Part shown: positions 42,352 through 51,110 of the stretch, in pieces
Numbering within the stretch: position 1 is the first letter of the stretch
Layout: every line of letters starts with the position of its first letter
Assembly (NCBI RefSeq): GCF_019083965.1
Contig: NZ_JAHRCY010000006.1
Span: 372,001 to 436,000, forward strand
DNA from: Catellatospora tritici
Lineage (GTDB): Bacteria > Actinomycetota > Actinomycetes > Mycobacteriales > Micromonosporaceae
Length of the DNA stretch: 64,000 bases
Direction of reading: 5' to 3'
Made by a program: the position numbers and the translations under genes
Notes under the pieces: generated by a model
Told to the model about the DNA's origin: nothing
Seen by the model: only the letters and a program-made list of their open reading frames with translations
Database searches by the model: none

Positions 42352-43239
42352 ATGAACATTATCGACGCGCGCCAGGACTACATCCCGGCCCTGCTGTTCG
42401 GAGCCGACGCCGTCGACGCGGTCACCCGCCCCGGCCACGGCGAGCACGGTGTGAAGAAGCTGCGCGACCCGCTGCACCAGGAACTGGACCGGGTCCGGCA
42501 CAACTGGGACTGGTGCGACAACCCCATGGACGTCGACCTGGTCGCCACCGGCGCGCTGCGCGCCGTCACCCACTACTGCGCGCTGCGGCGCGCCACCGCC
42601 CTGATCCTGCCCGGCCAGGCCCCGCTGCTGCTGTGGCCCGGCGCCGACATGCGCCTGGCCGCGCTGGCCGAGGCGCTGGAGTTCGCCGGGCACTGCGCCG
42701 AGGATGCCTGGCGCCACTCGCTGGACCAGCCGCTGCGCGACTGGTGGCGCGACCGGCTCGCGACCCTGCTGGCTCCGGTCGCGCCCGGTGAGACCACCCA
42801 GGCCCTGGCCGACCGGGTCCAACGGGCGCTGACGCTGTGCGACCGCTACCGCGTGCTGCGGCACGAGATCTTCCGCAGCCGCCACTCGGTGCGCCCCGGC
42901 GAGGCCGACTGGCTGTCGCCGGAGCCCGGCCTGGTGGTCAAGGCCCCCTTCGACGGGTACGCCCACGGGGACAAGCCCGAATACCTGCTGCGGCTGCTGC
43001 CCGCGCAAGGCGGCGTGCGCGCCGTGGCCGACTTCGTCATCGCCAACGGGAGCATACGCGCCCACACCTACCGGATCGTGGTGTCCAACGCGGACATAGC
43101 GGTGCCCGCTGAGTTGCTCGGTGACACCAACTGCCTGCTGGAGCTGCGGTCGGCGCTGCTCGCCGCCGGGGTGGCCGTGCCGGTGACCCCGCCACTGCCC
43201 GACGGCCCGTGCCCGCACCAGCGTGATCGCCATCGCTGA
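42352..43239 (+). CDS. hypothetical protein
   Basis: A 295-residue soluble protein that I do not recognise. It is rich in Arg, Trp and Leu and predicted mostly helical, with a WDWCDNPMDVDLVATGALRAV segment, a hydrophobic stretch (ALILPGQAPLLLWPGADMRLAALAEALEFAG) and a more beta-like C-terminal third. There is no signal peptide or known catalytic motif. It is divergent from the response regulator gene with a 142-base gap and may be unrelated to it. Confidence 0.7.
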   Translation: MNIIDARQDYIPALLFGADAVDAVTRPGHGEHGVKKLRDPLHQELDRVRHNWDWCDNPMDVDLVATGALRAVTHYCALRRATALILPGQAPLLLWPGADMRLAALAEALEFAGHCAEDAWRHSLDQPLRDWWRDRLATLLAPVAPGETTQALADRVQRALTLCDRYRVLRHEIFRSRHSVRPGEADWLSPEPGLVVKAPFDGYAHGDKPEYLLRLLPAQGGVRAVADFVIANGSIRAHTYRIVVSNADIAVPAELLGDTNCLLELRSALLAAGVAVPVTPPLPDGPCPHQRDRHR

Positions 43240-43324
43240 GTCCGATCGACGACACTGCGGTGTGGCGTTGACGGCATTCCATTGCCGGTGACCTACCCGT
43301 TACCTAACGTCTGGCGCCGTGGGT

Positions 43325-44077
43325 ATGGACAGCAACATGGCGGAATCGATATCAGTACGTGAATTGATTGGTCGGAACATGCGCTGGCTGCGGCTGGACG
43401 CCGGAATCGACCATGAGGAGATCGCGGCGGCCGCCCGCGGTCTCGGGTTCGACTGGACCGTGTCCTGGCTGGCCTCGGTCGAGCGCGGCAGCAAACCGCT
43501 GTCGGCCGAGCAACTGCTGGTGCTGCCGGTGGTGCTCGGCACGGCGTGTAAGCACCGTGTCGCCGTCGCCGACCTGCTGGTCGGCGACGAGGCTCAGGTG
43601 CTGGTCGGGCCCGCCAAGGAGCAGGCCGCGGTCGACGCGGTCAAGGTGCGCGACTCGGCCAGCGGCGCGCCCATGCGGCGCGCGTTCGGCGCGACCAGCA
43701 TGCCCGCCGAGGCCGTCGCCCAGGAGAGCCCGGTGGAGAAGGCGCGCCGGCGCCAGCGCGACATCATCACCTCCGGCTTCGGTTGGGTCGACTCGCGGCT
43801 GCTGGCGGTGGCCGAGGCCGGTGCCACCGCGGCCGAGGAGCGGCTGGCCCGCAAGCTCGGGGTGCCGGTCGTGGCGGTGGTCGCGGCGGCGGCCACGCTG
43901 TGGGGACGCTCGCTGAGCGAGCAGACCGAGGCGGAGCGGGGCAACGGGGAGCCGGTGACGCACGTGAAGAAGCGGCTGACCGGCGAGGTGACGGTCCGCG
44001 TCAGCGAGGCGGCGCAGTGGGCCCGCGAGACCGGCGCCGACGGCACCGACCTGGACCGCATGCCCATCGGCGTCTGA
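43325..44077 (+). CDS. helix-turn-helix (XRE-like) protein
   Basis: A 250-residue protein. The N-terminal 75 residues fit an XRE-type helix-turn-helix (SVRELIGRNMRWLRLDAGIDHEEIAAAARGLGFDWTVSWLASVERG), followed by LVLPVVLGTACKHRVAVADLL. The rest has a helical region (ARRRQRDIITSGFGWVDSRLLAVAEAGATAAEERLARKLGV), a short hydrophobic stretch and a basic C-terminus. Start choices are a GTG at 43319 or ATG at 43325. Target genes are unknown. Confidence 0.72.
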   Translation: MDSNMAESISVRELIGRNMRWLRLDAGIDHEEIAAAARGLGFDWTVSWLASVERGSKPLSAEQLLVLPVVLGTACKHRVAVADLLVGDEAQVLVGPAKEQAAVDAVKVRDSASGAPMRRAFGATSMPAEAVAQESPVEKARRRQRDIITSGFGWVDSRLLAVAEAGATAAEERLARKLGVPVVAVVAAAATLWGRSLSEQTEAERGNGEPVTHVKKRLTGEVTVRVSEAAQWARETGADGTDLDRMPIGV

Positions 44078-44087
44078 CCGAACCACT

Positions 44088-44122
44088 GATCCGGGGGGCT
44101 CGGTCCGAGCCGCCCCGGGTCA
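44088..44122. terminator. convergent-gene terminator hairpin
   Basis: Near-perfect arms 44088-44103 and 44105-44122 (TGATCCGG... with ...CCGGGTCA) lie between the XRE-like gene and the converging gene at 44120, overlapping the stop of the latter. Confidence 0.6.
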
Positions 44123-44650
44123 GCTGGAGCTGGCGCGCATGGTGCGTACGGCCGCGCGCAGGGCCTGGGCCAGGCTGATCGCCTCCAGGGCCGTCAGCAC
44201 GGGACTGTCCAGCACGAACGAGTACGAGTCCGGCCGGAAGCTCAGCGCACCCGTCGTCGGCGTGATCCGCCCGACCGGGCGCCCGCCCACCGAGAACTCG
44301 AAGTTGCGGTCGGACCAGATGCTCGTCTGCCGTACGCCGAGCGTGCGGCCGCTGCCGAGGGTGATCGCGGCCCCGTTGATCGGCCGCCACAGTCCGAACT
44401 TGATGTCCACCACGGTGCGCCCGTCCGGGGTGCGCACCGTCAGCTGACGTCCGGTCCAGCCCTGGGTGCCTCCCGCCGCGAGCACGTCGCCGCGCGGGCC
44501 GAGGATCTCGAATCTGCTGTGCAGCGACCAGACATGCCACTGCACGTGTGCGATGGCCTGCCCGTCCGCGCTGAGCACCGGTGAGGTGCCACTGGTCATC
44601 GCCTTGTCGGGCAGGAGCAGCTGTCCCGTGAACGGTGCGGTCAGGCTCAT
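44120..44650 (-). CDS. LURP-one/Tubby C-terminal-like protein
   Basis: A 176-residue all-beta protein with a central pattern (WHVWSLHSRFEILGPRGDVLAAG, TVVDIKFGLWRPINGAAITL, DRNFEFSVGGRPVGRITP) and a C-terminal hydrophobic helix (LTALEAISLAQALRAAVRTM). This arrangement is typical of LURP-one-related or phospholipid-scramblase-like domains, which fold as a closed barrel around a helix. Its function in bacteria is not known. The gene is divergent from the discoidin protein gene, and LacI-type operators lie between them. Confidence 0.55.
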   Translation of the reverse strand: MSLTAPFTGQLLLPDKAMTSGTSPVLSADGQAIAHVQWHVWSLHSRFEILGPRGDVLAAGGTQGWTGRQLTVRTPDGRTVVDIKFGLWRPINGAAITLGSGRTLGVRQTSIWSDRNFEFSVGGRPVGRITPTTGALSFRPDSYSFVLDSPVLTALEAISLAQALRAAVRTMRASSS

Positions 44651-44685
44651 GCGACCAGGTTAGGACGCCGGGGCAACCCGGCCGC

Positions 44686-44699
44686 GGAGAGCGCTCTCC
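44686..44699. promoter_or_regulatory. LacI-type operator site 1
   Basis: GGAGAGCGCTCTCC is a perfect 14-bp palindrome 36 bases upstream of the LURP-one-like start, with the central CG typical of LacI-family operators. Confidence 0.65.
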
Positions 44700-44730
44700 A
44701 TGATCGAATCGGGTCGGCGTGCGGCCGCCG

Positions 44731-44745
44731 TGGAGAGCGATTTCC
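44731..44745. promoter_or_regulatory. LacI-type operator half/degenerate site
   Basis: TGGAGAGCGATTTCC keeps the left half of the palindromes at 44686 and 44855 exactly and part of the right half. Its spacing from site 1 is 45 bases. Confidence 0.4.
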
Positions 44746-44854
44746 GGCGAGCCATGGCCCATGAAATTCTTGCAGGATAAATCGGTCTCGATAGGACAAG
44801 GCGACGAGGGATATTGACGTCGCTGCAACCGGAGCGTAATACTCGGGGACACTT

Positions 44855-44870
44855 TGGAGAGCGCTCTCCA
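44855..44870. promoter_or_regulatory. LacI-type operator site 2
   Basis: TGGAGAGCGCTCTCCA is a perfect 16-bp palindrome 56 bases upstream of the discoidin protein ATG. It resembles operators of actinobacterial LacI-type sugar regulators; no LacI gene is in the window. Confidence 0.72.
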
Positions 44871-44925
44871 GTCGCGCCACGGCACTGGTCCCGCATCACC
44901 CGTACCCCCGTTCGGAAGGCAGAAC

Positions 44926-47583
44926 ATGAGTCCCGAGCCGCTCCCCGGCATCGCGTCGCCGCCCCGGCGCCGCAAAATCCTCGTCGCGACGTCAGCCGCC
45001 CTGCTGGCCCTCGTCGGCACCTACGCGTTCGCCGTGCCCGCGGCGCACGCCGCCGACCCCCTGATCTCCGTCGGCAAGACCGCCACCGCATCGTCGGTGC
45101 AGGGCGCCGACCTGCCCGCGAGCAACGCGGTCGACGGCAACGCGGGCACCCGCTGGGGCAGCGCCTGGAGCGACCCGCAGTGGATCCAGATCGACCTGGG
45201 CGCCACCGCGGCGATCAGCCAGGTCGTGCTGCAGTGGGAGGGCGCGTACGCCAAGGCGTTCCAGCTGCAGGTCTCCGGCAACGGCACCAGCTGGACCGAC
45301 ATCTACAGCACCACCAACGGCACCGGCGGCACGCAGACCCTGGCCGTCTCCGGCTCCGGCCGATACATCCGCATGTACGGCACCCAGCGCATCAGTGGCT
45401 ACGGCTACTCGCTCTACGAGTTCGGCGTCTACGGCGTGATCGGCGGCACCCAGCCCAGCCCCAGCCCCAGCCCCAGCCCCAGCACCAGCACCTCACCCGG
45501 CCCGTGCGCGCTCGCCTCGCAGGGCAAGCCCGCCACCGCCTCCTCGACCGAGTCCGGCACCCCGGCCGCCGCGTTCGACGGCAGCTCGACCAGCCGCTGG
45601 GGCAGCCTGTTCACCGACCCGCAGTGGATCCAGGTCGACCTGGGCAGTACCAAGACCATCTGCCAGGTGCAGCTGGAGTGGGAGACCGCCTCGGCCAAGG
45701 CGTTCCAGATCCAGGTGTCCAATGACGCCGCGAACTGGACCAGCGTCTACTCGACCACGACCGGCACTGGCGGCACCCAGACGCTGGCCGTCTCCGGCTC
45801 CGGCCGGTACGTCCGCATGTACGGCACTCAGCGCAACACCGGCTACGGCTACTCGCTGTGGGAGTTCAAGGTGTACGCGGGCGGCGGCGTCGTCACCGAC
45901 CCGGTCGAGCCGACCGACCCGATGAACCCGAACCTCGGGCCGAACACCTTCGTCTACGACCCGTCCACCCCGGCGGCGACGATCCAGGCCAAGCTCAACC
46001 AGATCTTCACCGAGCAGGAGACCAACCAGTTCGGCGCCAGCCGGTACGCGGTGCTGTTCAAACCGGGCTCCTACACCACCGACGTGAACCTGGGCTTCTA
46101 CACGCAGGTCGCGGGCCTGGGCTTCTCGCCCGACGACGTGAACCTCAACGGCCACGTGCGGGTCGAGGCGCTGTGGATGGGCGGCAACGCCACCCAGAAC
46201 TTCTGGCGCACCGCGGAGAACCTGTCCGTGACGCTGCCCGCGGGCAACACGGTCGAGCGCTGGGCGGTCGCCCAGGCCGCGGCGTACCGGCGGATGCACC
46301 TCAAGGGCACCGGCAACCAGATCCAGCTGTGGAACGGCGGCGACGGCTGGGCCAGCGGCGGCCTGATGGCCGACACCAAGGTCGACGGGCTGGTCTCGTC
46401 CGGCTCGCAGCAGCAGTGGTTCTCGCGCAACAGCGAGTTCGGCAGCTGGACCGGGTCGGTGTGGAACATGGTCTTCACCGGCGTCGTCGGCGCCCCCGCG
46501 CCGAACTTCCCGAACCCGTCGCACACGGTCGTCACCAACAGCCCCGTCGTGCGGGAGAAGCCGTTCCTGTACGTCGACGGCACCGGCGCGTACAAGGTGT
46601 TCAAGCCGGGCGTGCGCACCAACGCGCAGGGCACCAGCTGGTACAACAAGACGCCGGTCGGCAGCTCGATCTCGCTGGCCGACTTCTACGTGGTCCGCCC
46701 GGGCGCGACCGCGGCCACCATCAACAACGCGCTCGCGGCGGGCAAGAACCTGCTGTTCACCCCCGGCGTGTACCACCTGAACCAGACCCTGCAGGTCAAC
46801 CGGGCCGACACGGTCGTGCTGGGCCTGGGCCTGGCCACGCTGATCCCGGACAACGGCATCACCGCGATCAAGGTCGCCGACGTCGACGGCGTCCAGGTCG
46901 CGGGCCTGCTCATCGACGCGGGCACCGCCAACTCGGCGACGCTGATGGAGATGGGCCCGGCCGGGTCGACGGCGAGCCACGCCGCCAACCCGAGCTCGCT
47001 GCACGACGTGTACTTCCGCATCGGCGGCGCGGGCGCCGGCAAGGCCACCACCAGCCTGGTCATCAACAGCAACAACGTGATCGGTGACCACATGTGGCTG
47101 TGGCGCGCCGACCACGGCACCGGCGTGGGCTGGACCGTCAACACCGCCGACACCGGCCTCATCGTCAACGGCAACGACGTCACCATGTACGGCCTGTTCG
47201 TCGAGCACTACCAGAAGTACGAGGTCATCTGGAACGGCAACGGCGGCCGCACCTACTTCTTCCAGAACGAGCTGCCGTACGAGGCCCCGAACCAGGCCGC
47301 CTGGATGAACGGCAGCACCCGGGGCTACGCCGCGTACAAGGTCGCCGACTCGGTGACCACGCACGAGGCGTGGGGCGTGGGTTCGTACTGCGTCTTCACC
47401 CAGGACCTGTCCATCGTGGGCGAACGCGGCTTCGAGGTCCCGGTCAAGCCCGGCGTCAAGTTCCACAACCTGGTCATCGTCTCGCTCGGCGGCCAGGGCA
47501 CCATCGCCCACGTCATCAACAACACCGGCGGCCCCGCCAACACCGCCACCCCTACGGTCTACCTCAACGAGTTCTCCGGCTGA
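44926..47583 (+). CDS. secreted protein with two discoidin (CBM32/F5-8C) domains and a beta-helix catalytic-type domain
   Basis: An 885-residue exported protein. The signal peptide ends near residue 44 (SAALLALVGTYAFAVPAAHAA). Two discoidin domains follow (about 46-170 and 195-315; each has 'DPQWIQ-I/V-DLG' and 'AKAFQ-L/I-QVS'), joined by a Ser-Pro linker. The C-terminal 560 residues show repeating beta-strand turns (VVLGLGLATLIPDNGITAIK ... VQVAGLLIDAGTANSATLME ... NNVIGDHMWLWRADHG) of a right-handed parallel beta-helix. It probably binds and may cut a plant or fungal polysaccharide. The specific glycosidase or lyase family cannot be assigned here. Confidence 0.78.
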   Translation: MSPEPLPGIASPPRRRKILVATSAALLALVGTYAFAVPAAHAADPLISVGKTATASSVQGADLPASNAVDGNAGTRWGSAWSDPQWIQIDLGATAAISQVVLQWEGAYAKAFQLQVSGNGTSWTDIYSTTNGTGGTQTLAVSGSGRYIRMYGTQRISGYGYSLYEFGVYGVIGGTQPSPSPSPSPSTSTSPGPCALASQGKPATASSTESGTPAAAFDGSSTSRWGSLFTDPQWIQVDLGSTKTICQVQLEWETASAKAFQIQVSNDAANWTSVYSTTTGTGGTQTLAVSGSGRYVRMYGTQRNTGYGYSLWEFKVYAGGGVVTDPVEPTDPMNPNLGPNTFVYDPSTPAATIQAKLNQIFTEQETNQFGASRYAVLFKPGSYTTDVNLGFYTQVAGLGFSPDDVNLNGHVRVEALWMGGNATQNFWRTAENLSVTLPAGNTVERWAVAQAAAYRRMHLKGTGNQIQLWNGGDGWASGGLMADTKVDGLVSSGSQQQWFSRNSEFGSWTGSVWNMVFTGVVGAPAPNFPNPSHTVVTNSPVVREKPFLYVDGTGAYKVFKPGVRTNAQGTSWYNKTPVGSSISLADFYVVRPGATAATINNALAAGKNLLFTPGVYHLNQTLQVNRADTVVLGLGLATLIPDNGITAIKVADVDGVQVAGLLIDAGTANSATLMEMGPAGSTASHAANPSSLHDVYFRIGGAGAGKATTSLVINSNNVIGDHMWLWRADHGTGVGWTVNTADTGLIVNGNDVTMYGLFVEHYQKYEVIWNGNGGRTYFFQNELPYEAPNQAAWMNGSTRGYAAYKVADSVTTHEAWGVGSYCVFTQDLSIVGERGFEVPVKPGVKFHNLVIVSLGGQGTIAHVINNTGGPANTATPTVYLNEFSG

Positions 47584-47604
47584 CCCTGGCCGTACCCCTG
47601 ATCA

Positions 47605-47656
47605 CCGGCGTGCGTCGTAGACCCCCGAGTCGCGGCGCACGCCGGATCGCCTTTTT
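47605..47656 (+). terminator. Rho-independent terminator of the discoidin gene
   Basis: 13-bp stem 47605-47617 with 47633-47645 (one G-T wobble) and a CTTTTT tract at 47651-47656. It ends 3 bases before family D copy 2. Confidence 0.7.
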
Positions 47657-47659
47657 CCC

Positions 47660-47720
47660 GTCGATCATGAACTTATGGCACGGCTCGACGGTGTGTCCCG
47701 GGCACAGCTTCCTGATCGAC
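47660..47720. repeat. family D 61-bp element, copy 2 (inverted)
   Basis: Exactly 61 bases, bounded by the inverted ends GTCGATCA and TGATCGAC. It is the reverse complement of the copy at 48253 with few differences, and lies immediately upstream of the GNAT gene. Confidence 0.9.
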
Positions 47721-47744
47721 TCGCACTTCGGGCAGGGTGGAGTG

Positions 47745-48257
47745 GTGAGCGAGCAGACGGTGGAGTTGGTGGCGTGGGCCGAGCAGGATCTGGAGTTGCT
47801 GCGGCGGGTGAACGTGCCGGAGATGAAGCGGCACCTGGGCGGGCCGGAGACCGAGGAGCAGGTGCAGGCCCGGCACCAGCGGTATCTGGCGCTGCCGAAC
47901 GGGCAGATGTACCGGGTCGCGCTGCCGGGCGGTGAGGCGGCCGGGACCATCGGCTGGTGGGTGCGCGAATGGCAGGACGAGACCGTGTACGAGTCCGGCT
48001 GGCACGTCCTGCCCGAGTTCCAGGGACGGGGCATCGCCGTGGCCGCCGCTCGACAGGTCGTGGCGATCACGCGGGCTGACGGCCGATACCGCTGGCTGTG
48101 TGCCTTTCCGAGCGTGGACAACCCGGCCTCCAACGCGATCTGCCGCCGCGTCGGCTTCGAGCTGACCGGTGAGTCCGATTTCGAGTACCCCAAGGGCAGC
48201 CTCATGCGCAGCAACGTCTGGCGCCTCGACCTCCACCCGGCCCAAGCGGCAGGTTGA
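47745..48257 (+). CDS. GNAT-family N-acetyltransferase
   Basis: A 170-residue acetyltransferase with a GTG start (two consecutive GTG codons at 47742 and 47745). The acetyl-CoA site appears as VLPEFQGRGIAVAAARQVVA, followed by CAFPSVDNPASNAICRRVGFEL, a typical GNAT C-terminal part. The substrate is unknown. The whole gene is enclosed by two inverted copies of the 61-bp element D. Its stop codon TGA (48255-48257) lies inside the downstream copy, so the last codons may have been set by insertion of the element. Confidence 0.85.
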   Translation: MSEQTVELVAWAEQDLELLRRVNVPEMKRHLGGPETEEQVQARHQRYLALPNGQMYRVALPGGEAAGTIGWWVREWQDETVYESGWHVLPEFQGRGIAVAAARQVVAITRADGRYRWLCAFPSVDNPASNAICRRVGFELTGESDFEYPKGSLMRSNVWRLDLHPAQAAG

Positions 48258-48313
48258 TCAGGAAGCTGTGCACGGGACACGCCGTCGAACCGTGCCATTA
48301 GTTCATGATCGAC
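48253..48313. repeat. family D 61-bp element, copy 3
   Basis: 61 bases from GTTGATCA to TGATCGAC. It contains the stop codon of the GNAT gene and is oriented opposite to the copy at 47660. Confidence 0.9.
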
Positions 48314-48564
48314 GGATATAGGTGGCCGTGAGTGGTTGTGGGTGGGATCGGGGCGGGTTAGGGTCGGCGGCGGCAGTTTGGGCACCGTGCACGAGTGACC
48401 TCGCTGGAGGCGTCTGGGCAGGACGTCTGGCGGCGGCGGGCTTGGCATGTCCGGTGGCGGGATCTGAGTGACGGTCCGTGGCCCTGGAGCGGCGACACGG
48501 CAACACATACGCCGACCGCTGGGCGGTATCACGCCCGGTGGCTCCGTCCCCTCCAGGAGAGATC
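48314..48564. other. gene-free leader region of the rhamnogalacturonan lyase gene
   Basis: No gene, repeat or operator is recognised in this stretch. It should hold the promoter of the lyase gene. An in-frame ATG at 48478 is present but would put 29 non-signal residues before the signal peptide. Confidence 0.5.
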
Positions 48565-50829
48565 ATGCGATCACCAACGCGCCGCTTCGCGTTGCTCGCC
48601 GCCACGACCGCGTCCCTGCTTGCCGCGGGCACCCTCGTGGCGGTCAGTGCGGCGGCAGCCGCAGGCTGCAGCGTCAGTTACAAAGTCACCAACGAGTGGC
48701 AGGGTGGCTTCGGCACCGACATCACCATCACCAACCTCGGCGACCCGATCACCAGCTGGGCCCTGACCTGGGCATACCCGGCGGGGCAGACGGTGGGCCA
48801 GTTCTGGAACGCCGAACTCAGCCAGTCCGGCGTGAACGTCACCGCGCGCAACGTCAGCTACAACGGCAGCCTCGGCACCGGCGGCACCGCCAACTTCGGC
48901 TTCAACGGCAGCTGGACCACCAGCAACCCCGCCCCGACGTCGTTCGCCCTCAACGGCACCACCTGCACCGGCGGCACCACGCCGACCTCGCCGAGCGCGT
49001 CCGCGTCCGCGTCACCGTCACCTTCGCGCAGCGCCTCGCCGAGCCCCAGCCCGAGCGCCCCGGCCAGCCCCAGCCCGTCGCCGTCGACCCCGACCGGGCC
49101 GAACGGGCGGCACCAGGCCGAGAAGCTGGACCGAGGGCTGATCAGCGTACGGTCGGGCAGCGGCAACCTGGTCTCGTGGCGCCTGCTCGCCGGTGACGCC
49201 GCCACCACCGGCTTCAACGTGTACCGGGGCAGCACCAAGGTCAACGCCTCGCCGATCACCGACTCCACCAACTACCTCGACAGCGGCGCCGCCGCGGGCA
49301 GCGCGTACACGGTGCGGGCGGTCGTGAACGGGGTCGAACAGGCCGCGTCGGCGGCGGCGCTGCAGTTCACCAACGGCTACCTCGACGTGCCGATCCAGAA
49401 CCCCGGCGGGTACGTCGCCAACGACGCCTCCGTCGGCGACCTGGACGGCGACGGCGTCTACGAGATCGTCCTCAAGTGGGACCCGACCAACTCCAAGGAC
49501 AACTCGCAGGCCGGTGTCACCAGCAACGTCTACGTGGACGCGTACAAGCTCAACGGCACCCGGCTGTGGCGCATCGACCTGGGCCGCAACATCCGGGCCG
49601 GGGCCCACTACACCCAGTTCCAGGTGTACGACTACGACGGCGACGGCAAGGCCGAGGTGGCCATGAAGACCGCCGACGCGACCGTCGACGGCGGCGGCAC
49701 CGTCATCGGCAGCGCCAGCGCCGACTACCGCAACTCCGACGGCTACATCCTGTCCGGACCCGAGTTCCTGACCATGTTCAACGGGCAGACCGGCCGGGCC
49801 ATGTCGACCGTCAACTACGACCCGCCGCGCGGCACGGTCTCGTCCTGGGGCGACAGCTACGGCAACCGCGTCGACCGCTTCCTCGCCGGTACGGCGTACC
49901 TGGACGGGGCCCGGCCGTCGCTGATCATGGCGCGGGGCTACTACACCCGCACGGTCCTCGCGGCGTGGGACTTCCGCAACGGCAGCCTCACCAAGCGGTG
50001 GACGTTCGACAGCAACGGCTCCGGCAACTCGGCGTACGCGGGCCAGGGCAACCACCAGCTCTCCATCGCCGACGTGGACGCCGACGGGCGCGACGAGATC
50101 ATCTACGGCTCGATGGCGATCGACGACAACGGCGCGAAGCTGTGGAACACCGGCAACGGCCACGGCGACGCCATGCACGTCGGTGACCTCGACCCGGCCC
50201 GTGCCGGGCTGGAAGAGTTCAAGGTCGACGAGGACGGCAGCAAGCCGTCGTCGTGGGTGGCCGACGCGCGTACCGGCCAGGTCCTGTGGACCACGCCCGC
50301 CAACGGCGACAACGGGCGCGGTGTCGCCGGTGACGTCTGGGCCGGTAGCGCCGGAGCCGAGAGCTGGTCGGCGGCCGACTCGGGGCTGCGGTCGGTGCGT
50401 ACCGGCGGGGTGGTCAGCAGCCGCAAGCCCGGCTCGACCAACTTCCTCGCCTGGTGGGACGCCGACCCGGTACGGGAGCTGCTCGACGCCACCCACATCG
50501 ACAAGTACGGCACCGGCGGCGACACCCGGCTGCTGACCGGGTCGAACGTGCACTCCAACAACGGCACGAAGTCGACGCCGTCGCTGTCGGGTGACCTGTT
50601 CGGCGACTGGCGTGAAGAGGTGATCTGGCCGGTCACCGGGGATACCGCGTTGCGCATCTACAGCACCTCGACGCCGACCACCCGCCGCATCTACACCCTG
50701 ATGCACGACATCCAGTACCGCCTGGCCATCGCCTGGCAGAACACCGCCTACAACCAGCCGCCCCACCCGAGCTTCTTCATCGGCGACGGCATGACCAGCG
50801 TTCCCACGCCCGACGTGTACCTCCGTTAG
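48565..50829 (+). CDS. secreted rhamnogalacturonan lyase (PL11-type) with N-terminal CBM2
   Basis: A 754-residue exported enzyme starting at the ATG at 48565, after a CCAGGAGAG site. The signal peptide is residues 1-33 (LLAATTASLLAAGTLVAVSAAAAA). A CBM2 cellulose-binding module follows (CSVSYKVTNEWQGGFGTDI ... to about residue 134), then a Ser-Pro-Ala linker. The catalytic eight-bladed propeller shows PL11 hallmarks: ASVGDLDGDGVYEIVLKWDP, YDYDGDGKAEVAMKTADAT, IADVDADGRDEIIYGSMAID, HGDAMHVGDLDP and GDLFGDWREEVIWP. The DxDGDG loops bind calcium. It would cut the backbone of pectic rhamnogalacturonan I outside the cell. Confidence 0.93.
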   Translation: MRSPTRRFALLAATTASLLAAGTLVAVSAAAAAGCSVSYKVTNEWQGGFGTDITITNLGDPITSWALTWAYPAGQTVGQFWNAELSQSGVNVTARNVSYNGSLGTGGTANFGFNGSWTTSNPAPTSFALNGTTCTGGTTPTSPSASASASPSPSRSASPSPSPSAPASPSPSPSTPTGPNGRHQAEKLDRGLISVRSGSGNLVSWRLLAGDAATTGFNVYRGSTKVNASPITDSTNYLDSGAAAGSAYTVRAVVNGVEQAASAAALQFTNGYLDVPIQNPGGYVANDASVGDLDGDGVYEIVLKWDPTNSKDNSQAGVTSNVYVDAYKLNGTRLWRIDLGRNIRAGAHYTQFQVYDYDGDGKAEVAMKTADATVDGGGTVIGSASADYRNSDGYILSGPEFLTMFNGQTGRAMSTVNYDPPRGTVSSWGDSYGNRVDRFLAGTAYLDGARPSLIMARGYYTRTVLAAWDFRNGSLTKRWTFDSNGSGNSAYAGQGNHQLSIADVDADGRDEIIYGSMAIDDNGAKLWNTGNGHGDAMHVGDLDPARAGLEEFKVDEDGSKPSSWVADARTGQVLWTTPANGDNGRGVAGDVWAGSAGAESWSAADSGLRSVRTGGVVSSRKPGSTNFLAWWDADPVRELLDATHIDKYGTGGDTRLLTGSNVHSNNGTKSTPSLSGDLFGDWREEVIWPVTGDTALRIYSTSTPTTRRIYTLMHDIQYRLAIAWQNTAYNQPPHPSFFIGDGMTSVPTPDVYLR

Positions 50830-50870
50830 ACAGTTTCCGGGGCCTGATCATGGCCTTGGGCCGCCACCGG

Positions 50871-50930
50871 GCCGTCAGGGCCGCTCCCGCCGAACGTCGT
50901 CAATGGCCCGGCGCGTGCGGTCCTGACTGC
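50871..50930. repeat. family E 60-bp element, copy 1
   Basis: Ends GCCGTCAGGGCCGC and GCGGTCCTGACTGC are an imperfect inverted repeat (12 of 14 pairs). The copy at 53580 has the same length and ends. The rest of 50830-51110 shows nothing recognisable. Confidence 0.65.
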
Positions 50931-51110
50931 CTGGCAGCAGATGGGCGTGGAAGCTGGTCGCAGTGCGTCGCCGAGTCATGTAATTACGGGGTGAACTGCT
51001 ACACCCCGCCGGGCCGCTGTTATCCGCACTCGATCTCACGACCATCCATGCCATCCGTAACCGAGAAGCCAAGGATCATCGACGGGATACTGTGACTACA
51101 GTTCGCGTCC

